A DNA stretch of 64,000 nt from Blepharisma stoltei (Eukaryota; Ciliophora; Heterotrichea; Heterotrichida; Blepharismidae), in the NCBI GenBank assembly GCA_914767885.1, contig CAJZBQ010000028.1, forward strand, positions 434,001 to 498,000, in the 5' to 3' direction. The notes under the pieces are model-generated. The model did not search any database, had not been told where the DNA came from, and saw nothing but the letters and a program-made list of their open reading frames with translations. Each line of letters starts with the position of its first letter. Position 1 is the stretch's first letter. Below, piece by piece: positions 1-10,834 of the stretch. Both the position numbers and the translations under genes were made by a program.

Positions 1-226
1 TGTTATGATTTTCTGTAATTTCTGGAGATGAAAAATATTTTGAATCAGATTGCATCGTTGAGTTGATTTTTTGTGTTTGATTGTTTTTAGTTGATGCTTT
101 TTTAGCGAAGGATGTATCGTCTTCTTCTAGAATCTAGCTGAAAATTACTTTTAAAGTGATTTGCGAGACATCAAGAGTGGCTTCGTTTGACTTGTTGCCA
201 CATTGACACTTTCAGGTGCAGCCCAT
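1..226 (-). CDS. 5' end of an unknown gene (partial)
   Basis: The start codon is the ATG at 226-224 and the gene runs off the left edge. The first exon encodes 26 residues beginning MGCTWKCQCGNK, with one Trp written as UGA; a Met-Gly-Cys start is compatible with lipid modification. The reading frame then meets a TAG, which disappears if a 15-nt GT..AG intron (148-134) is removed, after which the frame stays open to the edge with a polar, Ser/Thr/Lys-rich sequence. I do not recognise the family. The intron and the UGA Trp make a real gene likely despite the short visible length. Confidence 0.6.
134..148 (-). other. 15-nt intron in the left-edge gene
   Basis: GTAATTTTCAGCTAG on the minus strand, phase 0. 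It carries the only in-frame stop of the left-edge gene, and its length fits the 15-16 nt introns of heterotrichs. Confidence 0.7.
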
Positions 227-368
227 TTATCTAGCTGTTAATGTGTTATAAGGAGAATAAGATTAATATTTTAGCTTGATTTAAAGCTATTATGACAAAA
301 ACTTTGTTTTAAGCCAATTTATAATAAATTCTATTAAAATGACTGAATCCTACTAATTCATATTTTGA

Positions 369-1624
369 CTAAATCTTTTCAAGGACCACATAGCTAATTT
401 GCTGTTCTGTGACTGGTTTCATTTCTCCACATATATCCTTAAAAATATTCATAATAGCATCTATGTCTAGTAATATTTCTTCATGAGTTTTTCGGTATCC
501 TAGCACTCTCCTCATCATAATCAGGCATGGGTATTTCCAAAAATCGACAAGGTTATCTAAATAATCATCAATAACTCCAGTTTTTATATATTTTTCATAA
601 GCTGGCATTGATATTGTTTTTTCTTCAATTTCCTTGATTTTCCATATCTCTTTAAACTCTTCTAAAATTTCTTTTACTTCTTCATTTGACCTAAAGCAAG
701 TATGCAAATTTAGTTTTGGCTTTTCATGCTCCTCAAACATTTCTCCTTGCTCAATTAATGTTGTATAGGCCAGATCTAAACAGTCCCAGGAAAAGTTTAC
801 TGATAGATCTTTTGGTTTCGATAAAATATCAAAAAGCAAATTCCCGCCTTTGACTACCTCATTTGCTCTGATTGACAAAATTCTTCTTAAATCAGCTTTC
901 GACCTTTTAGAAAGCTCAGCTTGTATAATAGGCTCTTGAGAAAGTGTTGCTAAAATATGATCTGGCGCTGGAATTGATACTGAAGGGGAATTAAAAACTT
1001 GGAATGCGTAAATTGTATCCAAAGTTTCAGTAGGGTATAACTGACGAAAAATAGTCCCTGGGGCAAAAAAACGATTAAAATTGTGAAACTTTTTTGGTTC
1101 ATAATACAGCATGGTATTATAATCGTTTAAAGGGAAATCTGTTCGATAGATCTCAGTATCTGACAATGTTTTGTATAAAAGAGGATTGCTAAAAAGGCCT
1201 TGGTACACAGTAATTTCACCTAGTCTTTTTGCAGATGATAGATACTTACTCCCCACTCCGTGAGTGAACAAAAAAAATTTTTTTTTTAAAATATCTATAT
1301 ATAAATGTTTTATAAAATTTTTTTTTCGAAATTTAAAAAAATCTCACTTCTATAAAAATTTGTAAAATTTATGTTTTAAAACGCAATTTGTTTAAAATTA
1401 AACAGAATTAGCTCGAGATTTCATTATACTAACTATCACTTATATATCAAAATTTTTTTCCATAAAAAAATTGTCTATTAATAAATTTTTGTTCACACAC
1501 GGAGGGTGGGTTTTTAGGCAAAAAATAGGGATTTTTCTAATGTTTTGTTCACTCACGGGAGGGGGGAGTTAGAAAACATATTGGCTCCTCCTTCTGCAAA
1601 TGATTCGATCCAATGACTTGTCAT
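369..1624 (-). CDS. SABATH-like methyltransferase, split by a MITE
   Basis: Reading from ATG 1624 and removing the 323-nt MITE gives a 310-residue protein. It resembles plant-type SABATH carboxyl methyltransferases: a D-x-P-x-N-D-[FY]-N stretch (TDFPLNDYN), then the APGTIFRQLYP segment that matches the GSFYxRLFP region, then RANEVVKGGNLLFDIL matching the R-x-x-E-L-x-P-G-G region, and a C-terminal EEVKEIL helix. The N-terminal SAM-binding glycine motif is poorly conserved, so activity is uncertain. Without MITE removal the start codon and the first 17 codons are cut off. The gene ends at 369 and its start lies 41 bp from the stop codon of the next gene on the same strand. The family assignment rests on pattern recognition only. 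Confidence 0.6.
1246..1571. mobile_element. Pogo-type MITE (IES) in the SABATH-like gene
   Basis: A TTA duplication (1246-1248 and 1569-1571) flanks an AT-rich element with CTCCCC / GGGGAG ends and several copies of the TCCGTGAGTGAACAAAA motif. Collapsing the duplication removes 323 nt and joins the two parts of the methyltransferase in frame at ...NMFS|KYLSS.... The core contains the family sequence GAGATTTCATTATACTAA. Confidence 0.9.
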
Positions 1625-1665
1625 AGTAAAAATGATAATTTTTTATTAAAATGGCTAGATAAAGA

Positions 1666-3023
1666 TTAGAAATCAAAGTTATACGAATAAATTTGAGGAT
1701 TTTCAAGCAAAATTCTTTTGGCATAATAAGGAAAGATAAACTCTCTCTGTAGGAAACCTTTAAGGCCTCTAGACTTGAATGAGGCATAAGCTAAGTCTGC
1801 AAAGGTTATTATCTTTTTCGTGCGGAGCTTGCGCATATCTTCGAATTTTTGGAAGCCTTCTGAGATTTCGTTCATTTTTAAACATTTAGCTAGCAAAAAG
1901 GCATCTTCAAATCCTAGCGAAGCTTCTTGGAGTGAAAACGGTGAGATACTATGAGCAGCATCTCCAATTAAGCAAACTCTTCCATCATATCACTTTTCAG
2001 GCATGCTCAGATTATAAACTGGATAAATTCCTATATTATCCACAGTTGAAAAAATGATATCTTTAATAAAAATAGCATCCTTCGCAAAAGTCCCTATTAG
2101 CTTATGCTTCCACTCATCAGCTGATATATATAGAATTTTCCCATAGATGGCGCTGCTTGCCCTTGATTTGCCCTATGGGAAAATTTTTTTGGTTCGACCA
2201 GCACCATGTGGTTTTGGTCAAACCAAAAAATTTTCCTTATTGGCAAATCAAGGGCAAACAGCGCCATCTATGGGAAAATTCTATAATTATTATTTAAATT
2301 TTTCTCTGGAGAGATATGAGAATGTATAGTTGCTGTCCAATAAACTTGATCCTTGGCTGTATTTTTAAAGCTGAAAACACCTTCTCTACATATCAAAACA
2401 TTATAATCTGCAGTATTAGGTGAAGTTGGACATGTAGAAAATCCACAAAATCTAACTGTTTTATCATATACAGGGGATGGGAAATTTGGAAAAATTATAT
2501 TCCTCACCTGTGAGAAAGTCCCATCGCTGCCAATTAAAAAATCTCCTTCTACTTCAGAATTATCTTTAAAAATAACTTTCAGACTTTTTTCAGTGTTTTC
2601 TATATGTGAAATTTCCTTTTCATAATGAATTTTTATCCCTTGTAAATTGAGCTCATTTAGGATTGCTTTGTGGAGTCTGCTTTTTTTGATGATTATGGAC
2701 TCTGCACCGTATTTGGCTTCATTATCACTTTCATCGATAATTTTTAATTTATTTTTGTAATTCCAATAGATTTTTTTGTTCAGAGGAAAGCTAAATGCCT
2801 TGATTTGATGGTAAATATCAATATGATTAAGGATTTTTGCACCGTTTGTAGGGATTATTAAAGGAATTCCAGAATTATCGGGCTGAAAATTTTCTTTTTC
2901 AAAGATTATAGACTCAATGTTAGCTTGCTTTAGAAATAAAGCTGAAAGTGGTCCTGAAAGTCCTGCCCCTATAATGATAGCTCTTTTAGATGAAAAGGTT
3001 CTGATAAAAAATCTTTTCATCAT
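1666..3023 (-). CDS. FAD-dependent monooxygenase (UbiH/PHBH-like fold)
   Basis: The protein is 400 residues after removal of a 155-nt IES. Near the N terminus it has the Rossmann dinucleotide motif GAGLSG after a basic stretch (MKRFFIRTFSSKR) that could be a mitochondrial or peroxisomal presequence. The middle carries the DGxxS-type motif GSDGTFSQVR, and the C-terminal half has the second FAD motif, GDAAHSISPFSLQEASLGFEDA. A UGA codon in PEKWYDGRV is read as Trp. The substrate cannot be told from the sequence; kynurenine 3-monooxygenase-like, salicylate hydroxylase-like and UbiH-like roles are all possible. The stop is TAA at 1668-1666. The adjacent methyltransferase on the same strand could act on the same metabolite, but that is only inference. 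Confidence 0.85.
2129..2285. mobile_element. Palindromic TIR element (IES) in the monooxygenase gene
   Basis: The ends are inverted copies of TATAGAATTTTCCCATAGAT extended by GGCGCT, and further nested inverted repeats (GCCCTTGATTTGCC, TTTGGTT) fill much of the element. Outer TA dinucleotides flank it. Removing 155 nt links ...NNNY to ISADEW... in frame; the other symmetric choice (153 nt) would shift the frame. It is unrelated in sequence to the CTCCCC MITEs. Confidence 0.85.
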
Positions 3024-3278
3024 TTCTAAATCCTTTTATCTCATAAATGGCCTCTAAATTGAGAATTATAAAGGTAACAGCATTAGAATTAAAATACCTA
3101 CCAAATAAAAATAAATTATGATTGGAAGACTTAAAAAATTGTTTATAAAATTTTAAATCACTTTGAAATTCCAATAATCTTTATTATTCTTTCTTGCAAA
3201 ACTTATCTACATCTTCACACCCCTTTAATTATCATTTATCTTACTCTTCAAACTCCAGTTCGCTTATCCTATATAAAT

Positions 3279-3626
3279 ATGGTCAAGGAAACTAAAGAAC
3301 TAGAGCCAGTGACAAGAGACTACACCATTCACCTTCATAAGCGTCTCCACCACACCAATCTCAAAAAGCGAGCTCCTAAGTCAATAAGAATCATCAAAGA
3401 CTTCGCTCAAAGAGTAATGAAGACCAAAGATGTCAGAATTGACTATCACTTAAACAACTTTTTATGGTCAAGAGGCATCAAGCATGTACCTTTCAGAGTA
3501 AGAGTGAGGATGGAAAGAAAAAGAACTGAAGAAGAAACTGCTGGAGAAGAGCTTTACACCTTGGTCAGATATTTGCCTGTAGACTCATTCGAAGGACTCA
3601 GACCAGAGAAAGTGGAAAGCGAGTAA
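3279..3626 (+). CDS. RPL31: Large-subunit ribosomal protein eL31
   Basis: A single 115-residue exon with no insert. It starts MVKETKELEPVTRDYTIHLH and contains the family blocks RAPKSIRIIKDFA, the D-V-R-I-D-Y-x-L-N region and RVRVRMERKR. Length and sequence match eukaryotic eL31 along the whole protein. eL31 sits near the polypeptide exit of the 60S subunit. Upstream are AT-rich bases and the divergent monooxygenase start about 255 bp away. It is the only gene in this half of the window that is both short and uninterrupted, as expected for a highly expressed gene. Confidence 0.97.
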   Translation: MVKETKELEPVTRDYTIHLHKRLHHTNLKKRAPKSIRIIKDFAQRVMKTKDVRIDYHLNNFLWSRGIKHVPFRVRVRMERKRTEEETAGEELYTLVRYLPVDSFEGLRPEKVESE

Positions 3627-4003
3627 CACATAAATAAGTTATTTCTAATAAAATTATTCATTTTTCATATAAGAACAGATATAGCTCCTGAAATATTTTA
3701 GATCATTATTGACCTCCATTTTAATTTTTCAAAATTAATTTGTACTTGTCAGCTTTTTGAAAAGTAAAAACGAAAATGAAAAATCTCCGTTTATGGTTTT
3801 AAGATGCCTAATCAGACTTAGACTGTATAAGGCAGGCACTCTGCATGATATTTTTTCTGGTCGGTGTTCTGCTGGGGTATAGAGATCTAATATAGTGCAT
3901 AAATTATGGTAAGGATTAAAGAAAAAGACTCTTTAATAATAGCTTTATTCAACTGTTTTTTGCTTTAATAATCTCATATGAAATTAATTATATAATTTCA
4001 TTA
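3627..4003. other. Intergenic region between eL31 and the kelch kinase
   Basis: 377 nt holding the 3' flanks of two convergent genes. A moderately GC-richer patch at about 3805-3890 has no reading frame and I could not match it to an RNA family. I see no other feature. Confidence 0.4.
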
Positions 4004-6112
4004 TTATTTCGAAGACACCTTAAGCAGTGTTTTTGCTTTCAAATTGAACTCAATCAATGTAGATTCATATTGATATATATAAATTTTGTCCATAAAACTC
4101 ATTGAATGAGAAACCGGTCCAAAGTTATCAATCTTGCATTCTCCAATATGTTCCCAAAAGTCAAAATCGTTCACTCTGCTTTGATATAAATTTCTTGATG
4201 CTTCAGCTATATATAATCTCCCACAATAGCAAAACATCATTTTATAGCAGCCACTTAAGGCTGGTTTAAGATCCAAATCATTTTTGTACCTATCATTAAT
4301 AATGTCATAGACTTTAATTTTCTGGAATGCATAGGCAACCATTAAAATATGGTCTTGAAAACTAGCACAGCTCGAACTAATAAATTCTTGATTTGAAAGA
4401 AGTGGAGCGCAACTTTCTCAAGTTTCATTAGAAATACTATACTTTTCTGAGACAGGCGTCTTTCACCCACCAATCGCATAGACATAATTTTTATGATATG
4501 CTAGACCTACTCATGATGCAGGCTTTCCATTAGCTAGATATTTAATAGTTGCATTTTTATCAACAAGAAATGTGGTTCCTAGCATATTACCTGTATAAAT
4601 ATCTATGACTTCTCCATAGAAAAAAGTTGATTGGATCCCAGGAACTCAAACAGATCCATACCCCATCGTATTCTTATCCAGATTAAGGACTTCTTTAGTA
4701 TCTAAAGTTTGTAAATTTAACGCATAGACATTATTTGTTTTTAACTTCACAAATAGCATCTCATTTGGTTCACATAGAGATAGAGAATTTTCATCAGATT
4801 GGCCTTGCTGGGTCTTTTCTTCTTCATAAGACAAAGTTTCTTCTATTTCTGTACGAATTCTGAGTATATTAAAATCATTACCTTCGTCATGGTCTTTGCT
4901 AATTGTATTATCTTGTGAACTTCTTTTAAAATCAGAGCTAAAAGTTAAAAAGCTATTTTCCAGCAGTTTTCCAGAGTCATCTTCATGCTTAGATCAATCT
5001 TGACTAGCAATTTCCTCGCGTGACTCTCCAGATACTCCTTTTTCACTAAAATGATCTGAATTGTCAAAAAAATGATTTTCTTGTGTTTCATCTTTTCTGG
5101 CTATTTTTGATTTGATTTCAATTAATTCATGAGACTGAGCTGCTTCAGAGCTTTCAAAAGTCTTTATTTCTACAGTAAAATCATCGAAAATTCAATTAAA
5201 CCCTGCCAGTTGTAAAGTGCGCTTCAAAATTGATTGAAATAAAACTGAGTCTTGTGGAATGCTGATGCCTAGAGAAAGAGATTCTCCAATTATTTTTGGA
5301 TGGCTTAATATATCGTATATTCTTGGCCTTCTGCATTTATCTTTTTGCAAACATTGATCAACAAAATATTTCATGCTTTCAGAGTAGCAATCACTAATAG
5401 GATTATGTGGCACCATTTTATCTTCACCGAACGGATGATCCAACTGGCAAAGATAATATAAAACGCATCCAAGTGCCCAAATATCACTTGATTCTGAGGC
5501 AGGCTCTTTCTGTGACATCTCGGGGGGAAAATATCTTGGTGTACCTTTAGAGGTTGAGGCATCTTGAAATCGAGAAACTCCGAAATCAGCTATTTTAATA
5601 TTATCTTCTTTATCAAGCAAAATATTTTCTAGCTTAATGTCTCGGTGAATAAAGTTGTTTTTATGCATGCACTCCAATCCTATGCATATTTGGATGAAAT
5701 ATTTTCATATTTCTGCTTCTTTTAGTTGTTTATCGAGTTGTTTTATGCTTCTTTAGATGAAATTTATAGTTGAATATTATTTAGGCTAATTAGTACTTAT
5801 CATCCTACATATGGATATTTTATGCCAAAGGTCTAAATTTTCACAAAATTCGGTTATTATGAAAATTTCTTCATTTCACACAACTAAATCTTCTAGGTGG
5901 ATCAAATAAGGATTTTTCAAATCTGACAGAATTCTGATTTCAGTTTCAACATCTTTTTTAGCAGACAATGCACTAGAAACAACTTTCATTGCATAAAACT
6001 CATCATGAGAAGTATTTTTTTTCTTTACTTTATAAACAACCCCATAGCCTCCTTTCCCAATTTTTCCAAGTTTGGTGTAGGTGTTGTTAATTTCATTCGG
6101 GAAAAATTTCAT
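4004..6112 (-). CDS. Protein kinase with C-terminal kelch-like repeats
   Basis: 678 residues after removal of a 72-nt IES. The kinase domain has all the main motifs: GKGGYGVV glycine loop, AMKVV lysine, HRDIKLEN catalytic loop, DFGVSRF, and FPPEM in place of APE. After a roughly 150-residue acidic, Ser-rich linker come kelch-like blades (YAIGGW, SNETWESCAP, DFDFWEHIGEC). At least six Trp codons are UGA, including the kelch Trp residues. The order kinase-linker-beta propeller suggests a cytosolic or cytoskeletal signalling protein. The kinase subfamily is unclear; the catalytic loop is CAMK/ULK-like. It is a single gene, although UGA and the IES break it into pieces under the standard code. 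Confidence 0.88.
5744..5817. other. Short TA-bounded IES (72 nt) in the kinase domain
   Basis: Between ...ENLDLWHKI and KQLDKQLKEAEIWKYF... the frame has three in-frame TAA or TAG codons and no homology to kinases. TA dinucleotides at 5744-5745 and 5816-5817 bound a 72-nt segment whose loss removes all the stops and gives normal kinase spacing. It has no clear terminal inverted repeats. Neighbouring TA pairs cannot be fully excluded. Confidence 0.7.
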
Positions 6113-6416
6113 ACTTAATTATTACTATTAGAATTGTAGAATTCAGAACTCATAAGGGGTGATTTACTTTAAAATTTATAGTTGATTGGATAGAAGGCTG
6201 CTGATGCATTATTTTTGCTTCATTAATGCTCACACAGTTACAATCAATTTTCTGTCACCTGAATAAAAATATGTTAATTTTTCAATTAGCCCAATTGTAT
6301 AATATACTATCTCCAGCATGAATAAAATCATTTCATTTTTTAGCACAACAAGTGAGTATTGATGATCAATAAGAGAAGCCACACTTTCTTTTATTTTTTA
6401 ATTCTTAAGAAATTAT
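6113..6416. other. Intergenic region between the kinase and ABC genes
   Basis: 304 AT-rich nt between the kinase start and the ABC transporter stop. I see no reading frame, RNA or inverted repeat that stands out; it presumably holds the kinase promoter. Confidence 0.4.
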
Positions 6417-9400
6417 CTAAATATCATTTAAAATTTTATAAAAGTTCCATCCTCCTTCTCCATCAAACTTGAGGATGTAATTATGATACTTCATCAAACT
6501 ATCTCTATGCGAAACTGTTATTAATGTGATACCTTTATTTTTCAAAGTCTGATAAATATCCCCTTCAATATCCATACTTATCGCGCTAGTGCAATCATCT
6601 AAAATAGCAAACTTTGGCAAATGGTATAAAACTCTGCTAATTGCAATTCTTTGTTTTTGGCCGCCACTAAGGGTGTCATTTCAGTCTTCAATTTGTTCAA
6701 AGCCTCCTCGTTTTTCTAACTCTCTCCCCCCTCTGTAAGTGAAGAAAATCATTGGTAAATCCCATTTTTGCCTAAAAACCCAAATTTGATACATAAATGA
6801 TAATGAAATCTCCAGCTAATTATATCTAATTTTAAAAAATTATTTTTAATAAATTTCGCAAATTAAATTAATTTTTACTTTTCAATTTTTACGAATTGGA
6901 TTTTTTATGTTTTTGAAAAAAAATAACCCACTACGTGAGCGAACAAAATTTTTTTTGCACACGGGGAAGTAAAACTTCATCTAATTTAAGGAATTTTAAA
7001 AATTCTTCAAGATTCTCATCAGTGATCCCTTGGGCCAGCATCTGCTCTTTTGTGTGTGGATAAATGATCTGCTCTCTCAAACTCCCATATGGTAAATATG
7101 GCCGCTGTGGGATGTAAAAAATTTGATTCATTGGCGGAGTTTCAATTGTTCCTGAAAACAAAGGCCAAAGTTGTCCTAAAATGCGGAACAATGAAGTTTT
7201 CCCACATCCATTTGGACCTTGTATAAAGGTATTCATTCCTGGATTTATAGTAAAAGAGATTGATTTTATTAGTAAATCCCCATTAGGAGACACAATCGGG
7301 ACATCTTCAAACTTGATTTTATCCGAAATTATCAGTCTCCCTCTTTCAGAATTCGAAAACTCTGAGTCTAAAATCATTTCTCGCTTATATTCTCCACTAG
7401 CCAGTTCATCCAATACATCATCCGCTTCTTGTATAAGTGAAGTATATCCAATTAAAGACTGGATTTCTTTATAAGACACTACCATTCTTCCTACAGCTTT
7501 AGCTAAATTTATCAGCAAACTTGAGTTTTTTATGAAATCTCTCGTAATTGCAGAAGGATCGTCTCCTATTTTGGCTAAATAACCGCTGCTATTATTACCA
7601 AAAACAGGAAGCCCTAATACTCCATATGCTACCATGACAGCACCATATTTGACTAGCATGTTATCGCAGGCACTCATAAAATACCGCTTAGCCAGCATAT
7701 ATTTTATATAGAACTTTCTCTTCAATAGCGCGATAAGGCGCATTTCTAGGTTTTACCGGAGGGTCTTGGACATATGAAAACCTGCTATTCCTTATTCATG
7801 GGGGAGACAAACAGCCTAAATAAAGAATTCTGCCTGATCAATCTCGAGAACTTGAAGAGAGGCTGTGTGGAGAATTTACATTTTGGTTCGTCAAATGGAT
7901 CTGACGAGCCAATTCTGGCCAGTACTTGAAATAAAAAATGATAGTTGCCAGAATTTTATTAATTTTCTGATGAAGAGTATGATCAGAATTTTAATAAATG
8001 GCACAGGACCAAGTAATTAATTCAAGATTTGATTAAGTAGTGACTTAACCATCTTAATTTTTTTTTTAAAATTTCAAAATTCAAACTTTTAATAGAAGAT
8101 TTGAAGAGATAATTTAAGCATAAAGATAATGTAATAAATACTCTTTACTGCCTTAGTGACTTAACCATCTTAATAATTTTTTTAAAATTTCAAAATTCAA
8201 ACTTTTAATAGAAGATTTAAAGAGATAATTTAAGCATAAAGATAACGTAATAAATACTCTTTACTGCCTTAGGGAGACGATACCAGTAATGATTTTTTTT
8301 TTTTGTTTTGACTTTTTCATAGTGACTTAACCATCTTAATAATTTTTTAAAATTTCAAAATAATTTTGATAAAATAAGTCCTTCTTAAATACTCTTAAAT
8401 CTTTGCTTAATAAAACTAATAACTCTTTCTACAAAAGCAAATTGTGGAGTAGTTGAGATCATATGGAACAAGGATTTCTAAAGGAAAAACTTGCTGATAA
8501 TGAATGCTGTAATCATTATTGTCAAAAGGAATTATTAAAATTCTAATCATACTCTTCATCAGAAAATTAATAAAAATTCTGGCAACTATCATTTTTTATT
8601 TCAAGTACTGGCCAGAATTGGCTCGTCAGATCCATTTGACGAACCAAAATGTAAATTCTCCACACAGCCTCTCTTCAAGTTCTCGAGATTGATCAGAAAG
8701 AATTCTTTATTTAGGCTGTTTGTGTCTCCCCCATGAATAAGGAATAGCAGGTTTTCATATGTCCAAGACCCTCCGGTAAAACCTAGAAATGCGCCTTATC
8801 GCGCTATTGAAGAGAAAGTTCTATATGTGACACTAGCCCTCCGAGGATCTGGCTCAGCCTTCTAAGCTCCCATTCTTTGCCTTGATAAAAAGCAATTTCT
8901 TCTGAATGGTCGACTATATCTGTGTGAAGAGTCCTATAAATCCCTTCATTTCTCTGTTCCTGAGCAGTTAGCAAGCTAATTGGTGGAGAGATAAAGCGGA
9001 TGATAATCCCTGATATAAAATACCAGCCAATTATAACAAGAGGGCCTTTATATCCCATGAGTTCAGATAACTTTCTACTTAACAAAACAATATCAAGCAG
9101 AGGCTTCGTCAAATTTGAGTACAAGTTACTCAGACAGTTTGCCCATTTTTCTATATCTTGTGTAAATCTTTGGTCAGGGTTCGGGATTCGGCTATCTAAA
9201 TTGGACATCTGATAATAGACAAGGCCTTTTATATATTTTTCATTCAAATACAGAGCCATTCTTTGCCTAAACTGCAGTGATAGTTTTCTTATTATATACT
9301 CTAAACCACTATTCACCATTGAGGCTGGTATTGCAAACATTCCTAAATGCACCAGCTACATAAAAATTACCCTTTTAAGAAACAATAAAAAATCCTGATT

Positions 9401-9980
9401 CACTATAGCTTCACCATCCTTATGAATTGCTCAAATTTCCAAGTTCTACTCTAAAATGGAGATTTTACAAATTAAACTCCAGGCGACAAGTCAGACCTAA
9501 AATTGCATACCTGCGATATCGTGTATATTTGTCAAATTGAAGTATGACTTGCTAACTAGAGTTGGATTTGCAGGCTCTCCATTTGCCAGCAGGAATTGAA
9601 GGCTTGAGCAATCCATAAGGATGCTCAAGCTATATAGCTTTGACTATTGAGCCATTAATTGTCGAAATGGAAATACTTAAAATAGTTCGCAATACCAATC
9701 CTGCAGTCAGGCAAAATAGATTTATGAATTCCTGGGACCTTCAAGCTGGAATTACGACATGTATCAAATGGCAAAGTTTGATTATGAAATCGATATTTAG
9801 CACCCTTTTGCTTTTCTTTGATCGCGATATCTCAGGAAATCTTTTATTATCAATTTGTTGCGATCTGCGAATTATCCATAAAAGTCCACATAAAGTTCCG
9901 ATAAGTGCGATTTTGCGTTGTTTTGAAGAAATTGCTGCTTTAAAGAACCGAAAAACATGATAGTCAATAGGTATGTTCAT
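6417..9980 (-). CDS. ABC half-transporter, ABCD (peroxisomal) type
   Basis: Removing three IESs (253, 1117 and 229 nt) and one 15-nt intron gives 649 residues. The order is an N-terminal membrane segment ([13 protein letters not shown]), an ABC transmembrane domain with the ABCD-specific [12 protein letters not shown] motif, then the nucleotide-binding domain: Walker [10 protein letters not shown], signature [13 protein letters not shown], Walker [13 protein letters not shown] and the H-loop VSHRDSL. ABCD proteins carry fatty acids or acyl-CoA into peroxisomes as dimers; that role is inferred from the family. The Walker B acid following the usual Asp is Asp instead of Glu (LDDCTS), which may slow hydrolysis. 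The IESs fall in the transmembrane part and between Walker A and the signature motif, so none of the pieces alone could work. Confidence 0.92.
6717..6972. mobile_element. Diverged pogo-type MITE (IES) in the ABC gene
   Basis: TAA duplications (6717-6719 and 6970-6972) flank CTCTCTCC...GGGGAAG ends with degenerate GTGAGCGAACAAAA motifs and the family core in reverse orientation (GAAATCTCCAGCTAAT). Loss of 253 nt joins LDEVL to [12 protein letters not shown] in frame, just before the ABC signature motif. Confidence 0.88.
7707..8825. mobile_element. 1.1-kb element with long terminal inverted repeats (IES) in the ABC gene
   Basis: TATA-ended arms of about 300 nt are inverted copies of each other with few mismatches (left arm near 7707-7995, right arm near 8520-8825). 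The AT-rich centre holds a direct duplication of about 115 nt (about 8040 and 8155), plus a third partial copy near 8322. There is no transposase reading frame. Collapsing the outer TA copies (7707 and 8824) removes 1117 nt and joins GGLVSHI to KYMLAKRYF in frame, which matches ABCD proteins. Confidence 0.88.
9356..9370 (-). other. 15-nt intron in the ABC gene
   Basis: GTAATTTTTATGTAG, phase 0, between FLLFLKR and LVHLGMF. It contains the frame's TAG. Confidence 0.85.
9404..9634. mobile_element. TIR element (IES, 229 nt) in the ABC gene
   Basis: Both ends carry imperfect inverted copies of a TATAGCTT..CATCCTTATG.ATTGCTCAA sequence, bounded by TA. Removing 229 nt joins NGSIVKA to IVNQDFL, restoring the ABCD transmembrane region. 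Confidence 0.82.
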
Positions 9981-10065
9981 CTTTATAAATAAATTTCACA
10001 CAAAAAGATAAATGACATCATCAAATATTATTAAGATTTCGCCAATGCTATTTATCTAGCTTAAA

Positions 10066-10809
10066 TTAGTCCTTCTCAGCTTCACCAGAAGTCCATAATG
10101 TATGGTTGTCTCTGAGTAGCTGCATTATCAAAGTTGCATCCTTATAGTTCTCTTCTGAGATATTATCTAATTCTGGAATCGCTTCATCAAATGCAGTTTT
10201 GGCCATTTCACAGGCTTTTTCTTGCTCCTGCTTGATTTCATAGTAAAATACTGAGAAATTCAGTGCTAAGCCTAGTCTTGTAGGATGGGTTGGCGGCAAT
10301 TCATTTTTAGCTATTTCAAATGCTTCCAAATAAGACTCTTCCGCTTTAGATGCTGGAGCATTTTTTGCAGCTCCTTGAGCGAATTCAGACATATAGCGGT
10401 AATAGTCACCTTTCATTTTGTGATAGAAAACGCGAGCTTCTGAGTTTGCTGCCTTTGGGATCAGGTCAGTGTCAATCACATTAAGAATATCATCACAGCT
10501 ACGCCTAAGCTCAACTTCTACCTCACCACGATAGCTCTCAGCTGCTGTTTTATGGGCAGCGTTGCCTCTTCTTTCTTCTTTGTGCTCAATAGAATTCAAG
10601 ACTCTCCAAGAAGTTCTGCGAGCTCCTACAACATTTTTATAGGCCACTGAAAGGATATTTCTTTCGTCAACTGTTAAGTCTTGCGTTGACTTTTTGACGA
10701 AAGCTTTGACATAGCCAACCATTTCTTCATAGCGCTCTGACTGTTCTGAGAGGCGGGCGAGGTAAATTAACTCATCGCGCTCCAATGATTCAGGCCTGTC
10801 GATATTCAT
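10066..10809 (-). CDS. 14-3-3 protein
   Basis: An uninterrupted 247-residue protein with both family signatures: one around [17 protein letters not shown] and the second [20 protein letters not shown] near the C terminus. The phosphopeptide-binding Lys, Arg and Tyr residues (in VKAFVKK, RRTSWR and KGDYYRY) are present. 14-3-3 proteins dimerise and bind phosphoserine or phosphothreonine clients in the cytosol. The C-terminal tail is short and acidic, as usual. It lies 25 bp from the stop of the next minus-strand gene. No IES or intron is seen. Confidence 0.97.
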   Translation of the reverse strand: MNIDRPESLERDELIYLARLSEQSERYEEMVGYVKAFVKKSTQDLTVDERNILSVAYKNVVGARRTSWRVLNSIEHKEERRGNAAHKTAAESYRGEVEVELRRSCDDILNVIDTDLIPKAANSEARVFYHKMKGDYYRYMSEFAQGAAKNAPASKAEESYLEAFEIAKNELPPTHPTRLGLALNFSVFYYEIKQEQEKACEMAKTAFDEAIPELDNISEENYKDATLIMQLLRDNHTLWTSGEAEKD

Positions 10810-10834
10810 ATTTATTATTCTTAAAAATGGTTAC

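Noticed and set aside
1569..1787. A separate 72-codon minus-strand gene starting within the MITE
   Set aside because: It overlaps the true ends of the monooxygenase and SABATH-like genes in a different frame and has no homology.
2986..3174. A 62-codon gene upstream of the monooxygenase
   Set aside because: Out of frame with the monooxygenase, AT-rich composition, no family; more likely 5' flank.
7707..8825. A CRISPR-like repeat array in the centre of the 1.1-kb element
   Set aside because: Two long direct copies plus one partial copy without regular spacers; it is a tandem duplication in AT-rich DNA.
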